A stretch of DNA of 64,000 bases from Neobacillus mesonae (GTDB lineage Bacteria; Bacillota; Bacilli; Bacillales; Cytobacillaceae): contig NZ_JAMBNQ010000002.1 of the NCBI RefSeq assembly GCF_023715155.1, positions 1-64,000 of the forward strand. Reading direction: 5' to 3'. The notes beneath the pieces were generated by a model. That model was not told the DNA's origin. It did not search any database and was given only the letters and a program-made list of their open reading frames with translations. Below, piece after piece: positions 1 to 8,188 of the stretch. The translations under genes and the position numbers were made by a program. Each line of letters begins with the position of its first letter. The first letter of the stretch is position 1.

Positions 1-73
1 TTCCTACAATAAGATGTTTGATCGAAATTCTTTCAATTAGTTGATTTTGTTTGTCTTGCATTTTAAACTTCAT
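1..73 (-). mobile_element. IS110-family transposase, 5' end only (cut by window edge)
   Basis: The minus strand reads out of the window from an ATG at 71-73, preceded by a good AGGAGG ribosome binding site at about 80-90. Only 24 codons are visible. They match the usual start of Bacillus IS110-family DEDD transposases: a charged N-terminus, then Gln-Leu-Ile-Glu-Arg-Ile, then His-Leu-Ile-Val-Gly, which in the family leads straight into the first catalytic Asp. In the IS110 group the DNA upstream of the recombinase gene encodes part of the bridge RNA, so the element should continue to about 170-178, where a dispersed repeat begins. The family call rests on a short stretch; the rest lies outside the window. 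Confidence 0.55.
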
Positions 74-177
74 AATAGAGCTTCCTCCTAAGATTGATTT
101 TGTGTTGTGTGTGTATAATCATCTTACTGAGGGGCTCTATTTTTATCAAACGGTAAAAAGAGCTATCTACAGGAATT

Positions 178-331
178 CTTAATTTTGCAAATAACGGGAA
201 AACTTCCGCTTATTTTTTACTTCCAAGGGGGCTATCCTGTAATCCAGCTTTTTCGCAGAGTCCGCTTATTCCTAAATTGAATAAACTACCGCTTTTCTTG
301 GCATAACAACATAGTTTACGAAAACAGCCTT
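178..331. repeat. Dispersed intergenic repeat, copy A
   Basis: About 150 bp are nearly identical to 39007-39154, including the module AAATAACGGGAAAACTTCCG followed by CTTATTTTTTAC and a shared end TACGAAAACAGCCT. Copy A differs by a few substitutions and a small insertion near 230. The similarity starts at about 178, which probably marks the right boundary of the adjacent IS110 element. No gene is visible in it. Confidence 0.75.
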
Positions 332-551
332 TAATAAAAAACTGCGGTTAAATTAGTGCGGGAATCATCCCATAGGTAAATGAGGTTTCTGAAGCATCGT
401 GATCCAGTTAAATGGTAAAGGATTGTGGCTTTCATAGCGGGAATGAAAGCCACATTTCCGATTGGGGCAAAGTCCTCCCGAACCCTAAACAGGTGAATGT
501 AATATCTTTTCAACTGTTAAGAGGGTGCAGGACATAACTTATTCTATAAAA
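332..551. other. Intergenic, no supported gene
   Basis: A short frame exists on the minus strand but has no ribosome binding site and no recognisable family. The region contains a hairpin with arms GTGGCTTTCAT and ATGAAAGCCAC around 425-452. The stretch around 340-360 resembles 22968-23000 weakly, suggesting an old shared repeat. Confidence 0.4.
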
Positions 552-1472
552 TTATTGGGCTTGTTCTATAATGGTCTGCACTAACTTTTGACTTTTTAAT
601 CCTTCTAAACCATCAACAATGGGAGCAGTATCTCCCAGTATAGAAAAAATAAAATGATTAATGGCCCCTTCAAAACCTTTTTCTTTTAAGATTGTTTCCC
701 ATGAACCGGTTTCTGTTATTTTTAATTCGCCCTTTTCTTCAACCTCAAAGGTATGGAGGTTTTTCACTCTAATAACTTTTCCCATATTAACGATTTCCAA
801 GAGTTCTAATCCTGTACCAGCATTTCGATGAAACCCTGTGAGTACTTGCATTCCATTTTGTGCTTGAAAACTATGATGGGAATATATTAAATTGTTATTT
901 TCATTTTGGTGGATATGCCCGCCTTTTAAGGTAATTTGACCTTCACTAATCCATCTTGCTAAATCAATGAGGTGGATATAACTGTCCAAAAGTGAATCTG
1001 CATAAAAATGATTATTAATATTATTTTTCCTGTACTTATCTATCCTGACCCAGGCCATATCATGACAGGCTTCCTTCGCTTTTACATACATTGGTGCAAA
1101 TCTTCTATTAAAGCCAACCATTAACTTTCTGTTATACTTTTGACTTAAATCCACTAAAATTTCAGCTTGTCCCACTTTTTCTGTAAGAGGTTTGTCAACA
1201 TAGACATCTTTCCCCCTATTCAAAAGATAATGGATAATCTCAAAGTGTGATGAAGTTGAACTATGAACAAATACTGCATCACTATGGTCACACAAGCTTT
1301 CTAAGCTTTGAAAGGGGTTGATTCTATATTGAGAACATATTATTTCCCTTTTCTTTGCATTTGGAGTAAATGCTCCAGACAGCTTCCAATCCTGTTCTTT
1401 TGTGAGAATGGGTAAATAAGCCTTTTGAGCTATATCCCCTAATCCTACCATACCAATCCTCAGTTTTTTCAT
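552..1472 (-). CDS. Gfo/Idh/MocA family oxidoreductase (MviM/YceM-like)
   Basis: This 306-residue protein has the normal length and layout of the Gfo/Idh/MocA NAD(P)-dependent oxidoreductases. An N-terminal Rossmann fold carries a glycine-rich loop at residues 7-14. A Lys-Pro pair at 94-95 (here Asp-Lys-Pro rather than the common Glu-Lys-Pro) closes the nucleotide domain. An Asp-x3-His pair at 163-167 with Asp170 fits the catalytic helix of the C-terminal domain. The start is supported by GGAGGAAT upstream. The substrate cannot be read from sequence; sugars or sugar-like polyols are usual. It lies downstream of the NagR-like regulator on the same strand, 150 bp apart with a terminator between, so it probably has its own promoter. 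Confidence 0.85.
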   Translation of the reverse strand: MKKLRIGMVGLGDIAQKAYLPILTKEQDWKLSGAFTPNAKKREIICSQYRINPFQSLESLCDHSDAVFVHSSTSSHFEIIHYLLNRGKDVYVDKPLTEKVGQAEILVDLSQKYNRKLMVGFNRRFAPMYVKAKEACHDMAWVRIDKYRKNNINNHFYADSLLDSYIHLIDLARWISEGQITLKGGHIHQNENNNLIYSHHSFQAQNGMQVLTGFHRNAGTGLELLEIVNMGKVIRVKNLHTFEVEEKGELKITETGSWETILKEKGFEGAINHFIFSILGDTAPIVDGLEGLKSQKLVQTIIEQAQ

Positions 1473-1580
1473 GACTCATTCCTCCAAAAAATTATAGTCC
1501 ACTCATAATAAGGGGGATTAAATAAACTAAGAAGTCATTTATGGGGAGATCAAACGGAGCAGCTGCATGATACTTTAAGA

Positions 1581-1618
1581 AAAATATAAGGGGAATGTTA
1601 ATGAAAAACTTATCCCCT
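1581..1618 (-). terminator. Intrinsic terminator after the NagR-like gene
   Basis: On the minus strand AGGGGATAAG pairs with the CCCCTTAT side, and the stem is followed by a T-rich tract (TATATTTTTC). It sits directly after the stop of the regulator at 1624. Confidence 0.65.
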
Positions 1619-1623
1619 CAATC

Positions 1624-2346
1624 TCATCGTTTCATGTTAATCATAAATTTATACCGGTCGGCTCGATAAGAGGACCTAACATATTCAACAGGAGTGCCAT
1701 CCTTTAAAAAAGTTTGCTGCTGAATAAGCATGATGGGGGAACCTTTTTTAATTTTTAAAAACTCCGCTTCAACTTGAGTGGCAATTGATGATTCAATTAC
1801 TTGTGAAGCTTGGTCAATTTCAAGGTTCAGTTGGTCTTCGATGTATGAATAAACCGATTCTTTAACAATCTGTTCTGTCAGGCCTTTCACAAGGTTTGCC
1901 GGGATGTAATTGAATTCCAAAGCCATTGGGACGTCATCCGCTAAACGAATCCGTTTCATTTCATAGACGGGTCCATATTCCTGAATGCCGAGCTGTGCAG
2001 CAATTTGGCTGGTCGCGGGAATAATTTCAAACGAAATTAATTGGCTGCCGGGTGTAAGACCTCTGGCCTCCATATCTTCGGTAAAGCTTCTTAGCCGGTG
2101 GAGAGGCTGTTCAATTTTTCGCTCAGAAACAAATGTTCCTTTTCCTTGAATTCGATGTAAATATCCTTCATTGACAAGCTGGGTTAAAGCTTGTCTTACA
2201 GTCATTCGGCTGATATGGAATTTTTCAGCATATTCTCTTTCAGCAGGGATAGCATCACCGGGCTTTAATTCACCCTTATCAATCAAATCCTTTAAAAGCT
2301 CCTGAAGTTGATAATAAATCGGGATGGGGGAATCCTTTTTAATCAT
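1624..2346 (-). CDS. GntR/HutC-family regulator with UTRA domain, NagR (YvoA)-like
   Basis: A DNA-binding repressor of the HutC subfamily. Residues 1-75 form the winged helix, with the typical IPIYYQL start and the recognition segment SRMTVRQAL, and residues 95-235 form the effector-binding UTRA domain. It resembles Bacillus NagR/YvoA closely along its length; NagR controls N-acetylglucosamine use in response to phosphorylated amino sugars. The ATG at 2344-2346 is preferred to an upstream ATG at 2403 because family members begin at this point; GAGAGG lies unusually close to it. A nagB-like pseudogene sits just upstream on the same strand, so this may be the surviving regulator of a lost amino-sugar operon. 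The present target is unknown. Confidence 0.85.
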   Translation of the reverse strand: MIKKDSPIPIYYQLQELLKDLIDKGELKPGDAIPAEREYAEKFHISRMTVRQALTQLVNEGYLHRIQGKGTFVSERKIEQPLHRLRSFTEDMEARGLTPGSQLISFEIIPATSQIAAQLGIQEYGPVYEMKRIRLADDVPMALEFNYIPANLVKGLTEQIVKESVYSYIEDQLNLEIDQASQVIESSIATQVEAEFLKIKKGSPIMLIQQQTFLKDGTPVEYVRSSYRADRYKFMINMKR

Positions 2347-2403
2347 TCTCCTCTCAACGGCATCCTTTCTATTTAAAGTAAACGGCCATCCTTCACAAAA
2401 CAA

Positions 2404-2650
2404 TATTTCGCTTTTTATGAAAAGGTCCTGTTAAATATGCCTGTCCGATTGGAACGATAGGTACTTAGTGCTCTCCGCAGTTGTGCATGAGAGCCCGCTT
2501 GGCACTTTTGGCGCCTGAAGGGTCTCTCATGTCCCGTACTGCCAGTGCCTTCTTTTTTCCGTGCCAATCAACAGGCTTAAAAAAATCAACTGTATCCATT
2601 AGCAGAGCCTAAAGACGGCACAGAGAGGAAGAACCTCAATCGTGAACTTT
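2404..2650. other. Intergenic, no recognised gene
   Basis: A 44-codon frame on the minus strand (2465-2599) starts with ATG but lacks a clear ribosome binding site and matches no family I know. The sequence is GC-richer than its surroundings and may be part of the decayed amino-sugar locus. Confidence 0.3.
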
Positions 2651-3216
2651 TCACCCTGCAATAATGGCCTTATCTGCAATAATTGTAACATATGGATGGT
2701 TATTCGGCACTGATACAGGAAACCGCTCTTCTATATTTCCATTCAAAATCCTTTTCAAAGCTTCTTTTCTTTGTTCTCCGGAAATGAGTAATCTCTGCTT
2801 TTCATGATTGAAGAAATCCCCATTGTAATTGCTTTTGCTGGAGCCTCTTCCATACTGTTGAAAAATCTTGCATCCGATTTTCTTGTGGAAGTTGTTCGTT
2901 CAACAACATGTTTTTCAGATTGGAAAGATACTGCGGGCTTAATTAAATCGGATAGGTCCATTCTTGCCAATCTCAAGAGTCGGTCAATCAATTCCTTTAT
3001 GTCTTTTAAATTAGATTCTCATAAACAGCACATTCCTTGTATATCGTCCAAGGTTCCACGTGAAACAAATGTGTTACTTTTTTGTATATGAATATGGTCG
3101 AATAGATTATGTTTCATATCATAACGATAACTGATTGGTTTCAGCGTGAATGTCATCAGTTTTTCTACTCCCAAGTGAATTTCACTTAAACAATCTATTA
3201 TCATGTTGAAGATCAT
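2651..3216 (-). pseudogene. nagB: nagB-like glucosamine-6-phosphate deaminase pseudogene
   Basis: Fragments of a NagB-family protein can be read on the minus strand in order but in changing frames. The front (3216-3020) holds a Leu-Phe-Asp-His-Ile helix and an Asn-Thr-Phe segment. At about 2930-2960 a shifted frame reads EIGKNGPIRFN, the decayed form of the family's LGIGxNGHIGFNEP motif. At 2755-2890 comes KSDARFF followed by AITMGISSIM. The tail near 2651-2755 is in a third frame and ends at a stop at 2651-2653. Several frameshifts and stops are present and the N-terminal third is poorly preserved, so no active enzyme is possible. NagB converts glucosamine-6-phosphate to fructose-6-phosphate. 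The NagR-like gene downstream supports a former amino-sugar operon. Confidence 0.8.
3052..3067. other. parS-like site (one mismatch)
   Basis: GGTTCCACGTGAAACA matches the Bacillus Spo0J/ParB consensus TGTTNCACGTGAAACA at every fixed position but the first. It lies in the nagB pseudogene, where coding constraint is gone. It is less certain than the exact site at 19280. Confidence 0.5.
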
Positions 3217-3240
3217 CCTGGAACTTGTCCCAATTATTTT

Positions 3241-3268
3241 TTGCTTAAAGTGATAAAATGCGTATAAT
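3241..3268 (+). promoter_or_regulatory. SigA-type promoter for the DUF956 gene
   Basis: TTGCTT and TATAAT are separated by 16 bases, about 36 bases upstream of the ATG at 3304. Confidence 0.6.
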
Positions 3269-3303
3269 GATTTTTATTAAAAGAATGAAATGGAGTAGAT
3301 TAA

Positions 3304-3675
3304 ATGGTCCAATCAATCAATACAAAAGTCGATTTAGTTATGGATGCAACTTCACATATGGGGATGTCAGATTATGGCAAGATTATGATTGGAGACAAAG
3401 GATTTGAATTCTTCAACAATCGTGATGCGCGTAAGTTTATTCAAATTCCTTGGGAAGAGGTTGATTACGTGATTGCTTCAGTCATGTTCAAAGGGAAATG
3501 GATTCCACGCTATGCTATCCAAACTAAGCGAAATGGTACCTATTCATTTTCTTCTAAAGAGCCGAAAAAGGTTTTGCGGGCAATTCGTGAATACGTTGAT
3601 CCGAATCATTTGGTACAATCATTAAGTTTTTTTGATGTGATAAAACGCGGTTTGAAGAGTGTAATTAAAAAGTAA
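3304..3675 (+). CDS. DUF956 family protein (ManO-like, mannose-PTS associated)
   Basis: A 123-residue cytosolic protein of the DUF956 family, which in Firmicutes is nearly always encoded beside mannose-type PTS genes and is sometimes called ManO. A PH-like beta-rich core is suggested by strands around 25-90, with a short basic C-terminus. No catalytic residues can be named. It has its own promoter and its own terminator, so it is probably transcribed apart from the PTS genes that begin 450 bp downstream. The start is fixed by GGAG just upstream. A regulatory or accessory role in mannose PTS function is inferred from neighbourhood only. Confidence 0.85.
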   Translation: MVQSINTKVDLVMDATSHMGMSDYGKIMIGDKGFEFFNNRDARKFIQIPWEEVDYVIASVMFKGKWIPRYAIQTKRNGTYSFSSKEPKKVLRAIREYVDPNHLVQSLSFFDVIKRGLKSVIKK

Positions 3676-3686
3676 TCGTTGTACAT

Positions 3687-3715
3687 ACAAGGCAGGTTGG
3701 ACCTTGTTTTTTTTT
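3687..3715 (+). terminator. Terminator of the DUF956 gene
   Basis: ACAAGG pairs with CCTTGT across a 9-base loop and is followed by a run of nine Ts. Confidence 0.75.
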
Positions 3716-3766
3716 GTTGGGACAAATTCAAAATGACTAACTGATAAATTGTTAATCACTTTTTTA

Positions 3767-3796
3767 TTGAAAGAGGAATACCCGGTGTGCTATAAT
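3767..3796 (+). promoter_or_regulatory. SigA-type promoter P1 upstream of the mannose PTS
   Basis: TTGAAA and a perfect TATAAT lie 18 bases apart. Transcription should start near 3803, giving a leader of about 325 bases before the first PTS gene, or a separate small RNA ending at the hairpin at 3946-4048. Confidence 0.65.
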
Positions 3797-3802
3797 CTCT
3801 CT

Positions 3803-4048
3803 TGGATACTCATTAAAGTGATGCAGCAAATATTAAAAGAATCTATTTGATGCAGAAGCTGTTTATTTAGCAATTCATTTATAGCGTTTGCAAAATAAAT
3901 TTAAATAGCCATCGTCATTATTTTTTACGTGTTACTGATTCGATCAGGCATGAGTGAAAAGTATTGATTAAAATGAAGACTCAGGGGGATTCTATACCCA
4001 TACCTTTATTTTAATCGACTTTTTGCTCATGCCTTTTTTATTGTTTTT
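3803..4048 (+). ncRNA. Leader RNA or orphan small RNA ending in a long terminator hairpin
   Basis: Between promoter P1 and the PTS genes lies about 240 bases with no gene. It ends in a long hairpin: AGGCATGAG (3946-3954) pairs with CTCATGCCT (4026-4034), and GATTAAAAT pairs with ATTTTAATC further in; a T-rich tract follows. A direct repeat TGATGCAG occurs at 3820-3827 and 3849-3856. This could be an attenuator of the PTS operon or a free-standing small RNA. Sequence alone does not decide. Confidence 0.45.
3879..3892. promoter_or_regulatory. cre-like site (CcpA) in the PTS leader
   Basis: Read on the minus strand, TGCAAACGCTATAA matches 12 of 14 positions of the cre consensus TGWAANCGNTNWCA. 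It lies about 80 bases after the predicted start of transcription, where CcpA could act as a roadblock. Confidence 0.45.
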
Positions 4049-4055
4049 ATTGAAA

Positions 4056-4084
4056 TTGTAACCGCTTAGGTGAGCTGATAAATA
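4056..4084 (+). promoter_or_regulatory. Possible second promoter P2 overlapped by a cre-like site
   Basis: TTGTAA and TAAATA are 17 bases apart, just after the terminator hairpin and 45 bases before the first PTS gene. TGTAACCGCTTAGG (4057-4070) matches 12 of 14 cre positions and covers the -35 box, which would give direct CcpA repression. Confidence 0.4.
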
Positions 4085-4128
4085 CTTTAGGAGATTAAGC
4101 TGTAACAATAATAATAGGAGGTAAAAAG

Positions 4129-5100
4129 ATGGTAGGAATTATTATTGCTAGTCACGGTGAATTTGCCACTGGTATCTTGCAATCTGGATCGATGATCTTT
4201 GGGGAACAAGAAAATGTAAAAGCTGTTACGTTGATGCCGAGCGAAGGACCTGATGATGTAAAGGCAAAAATGAAAGAAGCAATCGCCTCTTTTGACAACC
4301 AAGACGAAGTATTATTCTTAGTCGATCTTTGGGGTGGAACTCCTTTCAACCAAGCCAACAGCTTGTTTGAAGAACATAAAGACAAATGGGCAATCGTTGC
4401 CGGCATGAACTTACCAATGTTGATTGAAGCTTTTGCATCCCGCTTCTCAATGAACACAGCGCATGAAATTGCTGCAAATATTTTGGGTACGTCTAAAGAA
4501 GGGGTTAAAGTAAGACCCGAAGAATTAGAACCAGCAGCACCATCTGCTGCTGTTGCAGCTAAACCTTCAAATGCAGGAGCCCCTGGTAAATTTGAATATG
4601 TGTTAGCACGTATTGATTCTCGCTTACTTCACGGACAAGTAGCGACTGCTTGGACAAAAACGACACAGCCTACACGTATCATCGTTGTATCTGATACAGT
4701 AGCTAAGGATGAACTCCGTAAGAAATTGATTCAACAGGCTGCTCCTCCAGGTGTAAAGGCACATGTAGTTCCCGTCCATAAAATGATTGAACTTGCAAAA
4801 GATGATCAACACTTTGGCGGCCAGCGCGCATTACTTCTTTTCGAAAACCCGCAAGATGCGCTTAGAGCAGTTGAAGGCGGCGTCCCATTGAAGACAATCA
4901 ACGTTGGTTCAATGGCACACTCACCTGGTAAAGTTCAACCGAATAAGGTACTGGCCTTTAGTCAAGATGATATTGATACGTTCGCTAAGTTAAAGGAACT
5001 TGGTTTGAACTTCGATGTACGTAAAGTTCCGAATGATTCAAAAGGCAGCATGGAAGAAATTATTAAGAAGGCTCAAGAGGAGCTAAATAAACAAAAATAA
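4129..5100 (+). CDS. manL: PTS mannose-family transporter EIIAB
   Basis: Fused cytosolic EIIA-EIIB of the mannose (Man) PTS family, 323 residues. The EIIA domain (1-125) carries the phosphorylated His9 in ASHGEFA. A linker rich in Ala and Pro follows at 130-155. The EIIB domain (156-320) carries His168 in SRLLHGQVA, which passes the phosphate to the sugar. It is the first gene of an EIIAB-IIC-IID operon, preceded by AGGAGG. The manA gene downstream and the DUF956 gene upstream favour mannose as substrate; glucose or glucosamine are also possible because Man-family systems are broad. Two cre-like sites upstream suggest catabolite control. Confidence 0.93.
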   Translation: MVGIIIASHGEFATGILQSGSMIFGEQENVKAVTLMPSEGPDDVKAKMKEAIASFDNQDEVLFLVDLWGGTPFNQANSLFEEHKDKWAIVAGMNLPMLIEAFASRFSMNTAHEIAANILGTSKEGVKVRPEELEPAAPSAAVAAKPSNAGAPGKFEYVLARIDSRLLHGQVATAWTKTTQPTRIIVVSDTVAKDELRKKLIQQAAPPGVKAHVVPVHKMIELAKDDQHFGGQRALLLFENPQDALRAVEGGVPLKTINVGSMAHSPGKVQPNKVLAFSQDDIDTFAKLKELGLNFDVRKVPNDSKGSMEEIIKKAQEELNKQK

Positions 5101-5136
5101 TCCTAATTATCAGAGAAAATGGAGGGATTAATAATT

Positions 5137-5946
5137 ATGGATTTGAATGTGATTCAAATAATATTAGTCATTATCGTAGCATTTTTAGCTGGCATAGAAG
5201 GAATCTTGGATGAATTCCAATTCCATCAACCAATCGTGGCTTGTACGTTAATCGGCTTAGTGACAGGAAACTTAGTACCAGCACTTATCTTAGGCGGTAC
5301 CCTTCAGCTAATTGCTTTAGGATGGGCAAACATCGGAGCTGCCGTAGCACCGGATGCTGCGTTAGCATCAGTTGCATCTGCCATTATATTAGTTTTAAGC
5401 GGGCAGGGTGAAGCTGGTGTAGCTTCTTCAATCGCCATTGCTGTTCCGCTTGCAGTTGCAGGTTTATTATTAACAATCATCGTCCGTACAATTGCAACAG
5501 GATTAGTACATTTAATGGATGCTGCAGCAAATGAAGGAAACATCAGAAAAGTTGAATTCTGGCAAATCGTCGCTATCTGCTTGCAGGGGCTGCGTATTGC
5601 AATCCCGGCTGCATTGATTTTAGCGATTGGTGCAGGTCCGGTTAGAGACTTACTTACAGCCATGCCATCTTGGTTGACAGACGGTTTAGCAATTGGCGGG
5701 GGAATGGTCGTAGCTGTTGGTTATGCAATGGTTATTAACATGATGGCTACAAAAGAAGTTTGGCCATTCTTCGCAATTGGTTTCGTATTAGCGACGATTT
5801 CACAAATCACACTTATCGGTCTTGGAGCTATCGGTGTGGCTCTTGCACTTATCTATTTAGCCTTATCTAAACAAGGCGGTTCAGGTCATGGAGGAGGAAA
5901 TTCAAACTCTGGTGATCCGCTAGGCGATATTATTGATAATTACTAA
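5137..5946 (+). CDS. manM: PTS mannose-family transporter EIIC
   Basis: Membrane channel component EIIC of the Man-family PTS, 269 residues, almost wholly hydrophobic with multiple membrane spans and a polar Gly/Ser/Asn-rich tail after residue 245. The segment around GILDEFQFHQP near the N-terminus is typical of ManY/ManM. The ATG at 5137 is chosen over an upstream in-frame start at 5119 because GGAGGG at 5121-5126 is correctly spaced for it and family members begin here. It follows EIIAB by 36 bases and overlaps nothing. With EIID it forms the pathway through which sugar is taken up and phosphorylated. Confidence 0.93.
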   Translation: MDLNVIQIILVIIVAFLAGIEGILDEFQFHQPIVACTLIGLVTGNLVPALILGGTLQLIALGWANIGAAVAPDAALASVASAIILVLSGQGEAGVASSIAIAVPLAVAGLLLTIIVRTIATGLVHLMDAAANEGNIRKVEFWQIVAICLQGLRIAIPAALILAIGAGPVRDLLTAMPSWLTDGLAIGGGMVVAVGYAMVINMMATKEVWPFFAIGFVLATISQITLIGLGAIGVALALIYLALSKQGGSGHGGGNSNSGDPLGDIIDNY

Positions 5947-5965
5947 GAAGGAGGCGGAGATAAAA

Positions 5966-6877
5966 ATGGCTAATGAATTGAGATTATCAAAAAAGGATCG
6001 TATTTCTGTTTGGTGGCGTTCCACTTTCATTCAAGGCTCTTGGAACTATGAACGTATGCAAAATGGCGGCTGGGTTTATTCAATGATTCCCGCAATCAAA
6101 AAATTATATAAAACAAAAGAAGAGCAATCTGCTGCACTAAAACGTCACTTAGAGTTCTTTAATACTCACCCATATGTAGCTTCACCTGTTCTTGGTGTAA
6201 CCTTAGCACTTGAAGAAGAACGTGCAAATGGTGCTCCGGTTGACGATACAGCTATTCAAGGGGTTAAAGTCGGAATGATGGGGCCTTTAGCAGGTATCGG
6301 GGATCCGGTTTTCTGGTTCACTGTTAGACCAATCCTTGGTGCGTTAGCGGCTTCTCTTGCTTTGACGGGTAACATCCTTGGGCCGATTCTTTTCTTCGTT
6401 TTATGGAATCTCATTCGAATGGGATTCACGTGGTATACGCAGGAATTCGGTTACAAAGCTGGTTCTAAAATTACTGACGACTTATCAGGCGGATTACTTC
6501 AAGATATTACTAAAGGTGCATCCATCCTGGGTATGTTCATCCTTGGTTCATTAGTAAACCGTTGGGTATCTGTGCAATTTACGCCAATTGTATCCTCGGT
6601 TAAACTTTCCAAAGGTGCTTATATTGACTGGGATAAACTACCGGCTGGATCTGAAGGGATTAAAACTGCGTTAGAACAACAGGCGGCTGGTCTTTCATTA
6701 AATCCTGTTAAAGTAACGACTTTACAAAATAACTTGGATAGTTTAATTCCTGGTTTAGCAGGATTAGCCATCACACTTCTTTGCATGTGGCTGCTTAAGA
6801 AGAAAGTTTCTCCAATCGTTATGATTCTTGGATTGTTCGTGGTTGGAGTGGTCTTCCACTTAATACATTTAATGTAG
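5966..6877 (+). CDS. manN: PTS mannose-family transporter EIID
   Basis: EIID subunit of the Man-family PTS, 303 residues. A long cytosolic N-terminal part with the WNYERMQNGGW segment is followed by the conserved MMGPLAGIGDP motif and a hydrophobic C-terminus anchoring it in the membrane. The start at 5966 is fixed by AAGGAGG at 5948-5954; a start further upstream would overlap EIIC. EIID occurs only in the Man family, so it confirms the operon type. The gene closes the operon and is followed by a strong terminator. Confidence 0.93.
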   Translation: MANELRLSKKDRISVWWRSTFIQGSWNYERMQNGGWVYSMIPAIKKLYKTKEEQSAALKRHLEFFNTHPYVASPVLGVTLALEEERANGAPVDDTAIQGVKVGMMGPLAGIGDPVFWFTVRPILGALAASLALTGNILGPILFFVLWNLIRMGFTWYTQEFGYKAGSKITDDLSGGLLQDITKGASILGMFILGSLVNRWVSVQFTPIVSSVKLSKGAYIDWDKLPAGSEGIKTALEQQAAGLSLNPVKVTTLQNNLDSLIPGLAGLAITLLCMWLLKKKVSPIVMILGLFVVGVVFHLIHLM

Positions 6878-6959
6878 TAAATTGGAGGCTTTTGCCTGGT
6901 CTTTTTTCAAAAATTAAAGGTAGGCCTGTATTCAACAAATTATGCATACAAATAGAGCA

Positions 6960-7007
6960 GCACCTCCTGGGATGAAAAACCTATCTATGCTAGGAGGTGC
7001 TTTTTTT
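6960..7007 (+). terminator. Terminator of the mannose PTS operon
   Basis: GCACCTCCT pairs with AGGAGGTGC and is followed by seven Ts. Because of it manA is probably transcribed separately. Confidence 0.85.
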
Positions 7008-7122
7008 CATATGCCAAAACAAATGTATCAATTACATACCGAAAACAAGGAATTACCGTTGCACTGCTGCTGGCGCGGCAGGCTGCTCATAAGAGTTAGT
7101 ACATTTTATTGGAGGTAAGAAA

Positions 7123-8067
7123 ATGCAGCCATTGTTTTTACACCCAGTATTTAAAGAACGAATATGGGGTGGGACCACATTACAAACAGAATTTGGATAT
7201 GATATTCCTTCCAATTATACAGGGGAATGCTGGGCCATTTCTGCTCACCCGAATGGTCCGTCTTTAATTAAAAATGGTCCATATGAGGGAATGGGTTTAG
7301 ACGAATTGTGGAACAAGCATCCTGAACTATTTGGGAATCCTAAGGAAAAGGTCTTTCCGTTGTTAACCAAAATTTTAGATGCCAACCAAGATTTATCTGT
7401 TCAAGTTCACCCGGATGATACCTATGCACAGGTTCACGAAAATGGCGAACTAGGCAAGACAGAATGCTGGTATATCATAGACTGTAAAGAAGATGCCTAC
7501 ATCATTTTCGGTCATAACGCAAAAACAAAAGAAGAATTAAGGAAGCAAATCGAGGATGGAAAATGGGAAGAGCTGCTTCGAAAAGTAAAAATAAAACCCG
7601 GTGACTTTTTCTATGTGCCAAGCGGAACGATTCATGCCTTATGTGAAGGAACACTGGTATTGGAAACCCAGCAAAGTTCCGACAGCACTTATCGGGTGTA
7701 TGATTACAACCGCAGAGATGCAGCCGGAAACTTGCGCGAGCTTCATTTAGAAAAGGCAATTGATGTAACCACTGTGCCGTATCAGGATCAATTGAGTGTC
7801 CCTTCTGTGGAAAAATGCAAAAATGTCACGATAACCACCTATGTGAATTCTGGCTTTTTTTCTGTCTATAAATGGGATGTCAATGGAAAAACTTCATTTT
7901 CATTTGATGACTGCTATTTGCTGCTAAGTGTTATTAAGGGTGAAGGACGTCTTCTTCATAATGGAGAGAAATATGATCTAAAAAAAGGGTCACATCTGAT
8001 TATTCCTTTTGGCTTTGGTAGTTTTGAACTGGAAGGAAATTGTGAATTAATCGTTTCACACACTTAA
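7123..8067 (+). CDS. manA: Mannose-6-phosphate isomerase, class I
   Basis: Cytosolic zinc enzyme that converts mannose-6-phosphate to fructose-6-phosphate, linking the PTS product to glycolysis. The 314-residue length is that of the short Bacillus ManA/Pmi type. Metal ligands are visible: Gln95 and His97 in QVHPDD, Glu114 in KTECW, and His171 in SGTIHAL. Two cupin-like halves are seen. Start supported by TGGAGG 8 bases upstream. It follows the PTS genes, which supports mannose as the transported sugar, but a terminator separates them. Confident. Confidence 0.95.
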   Translation: MQPLFLHPVFKERIWGGTTLQTEFGYDIPSNYTGECWAISAHPNGPSLIKNGPYEGMGLDELWNKHPELFGNPKEKVFPLLTKILDANQDLSVQVHPDDTYAQVHENGELGKTECWYIIDCKEDAYIIFGHNAKTKEELRKQIEDGKWEELLRKVKIKPGDFFYVPSGTIHALCEGTLVLETQQSSDSTYRVYDYNRRDAAGNLRELHLEKAIDVTTVPYQDQLSVPSVEKCKNVTITTYVNSGFFSVYKWDVNGKTSFSFDDCYLLLSVIKGEGRLLHNGEKYDLKKGSHLIIPFGFGSFELEGNCELIVSHT

Positions 8068-8188
8068 CTTTACAGCCATTTTTGGCTGCCAGCTGCTATT
8101 TCATCACCTTATGGAAAGCAAGAGGACCTGCTTCCTGTTTTCCAAAGCTTTACGGGTATTAACGATAAATATATTTTAGGGGGCCGCT

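Noticed and set aside
331..513. Minus-strand frame of 60 codons
   Set aside because: No ribosome binding site; the region resembles repeat debris also seen near 22970.
2804..3091. Open plus-strand frame of 95 codons
   Set aside because: It is antisense to the nagB pseudogene, which explains its open state, and it has no ribosome binding site.
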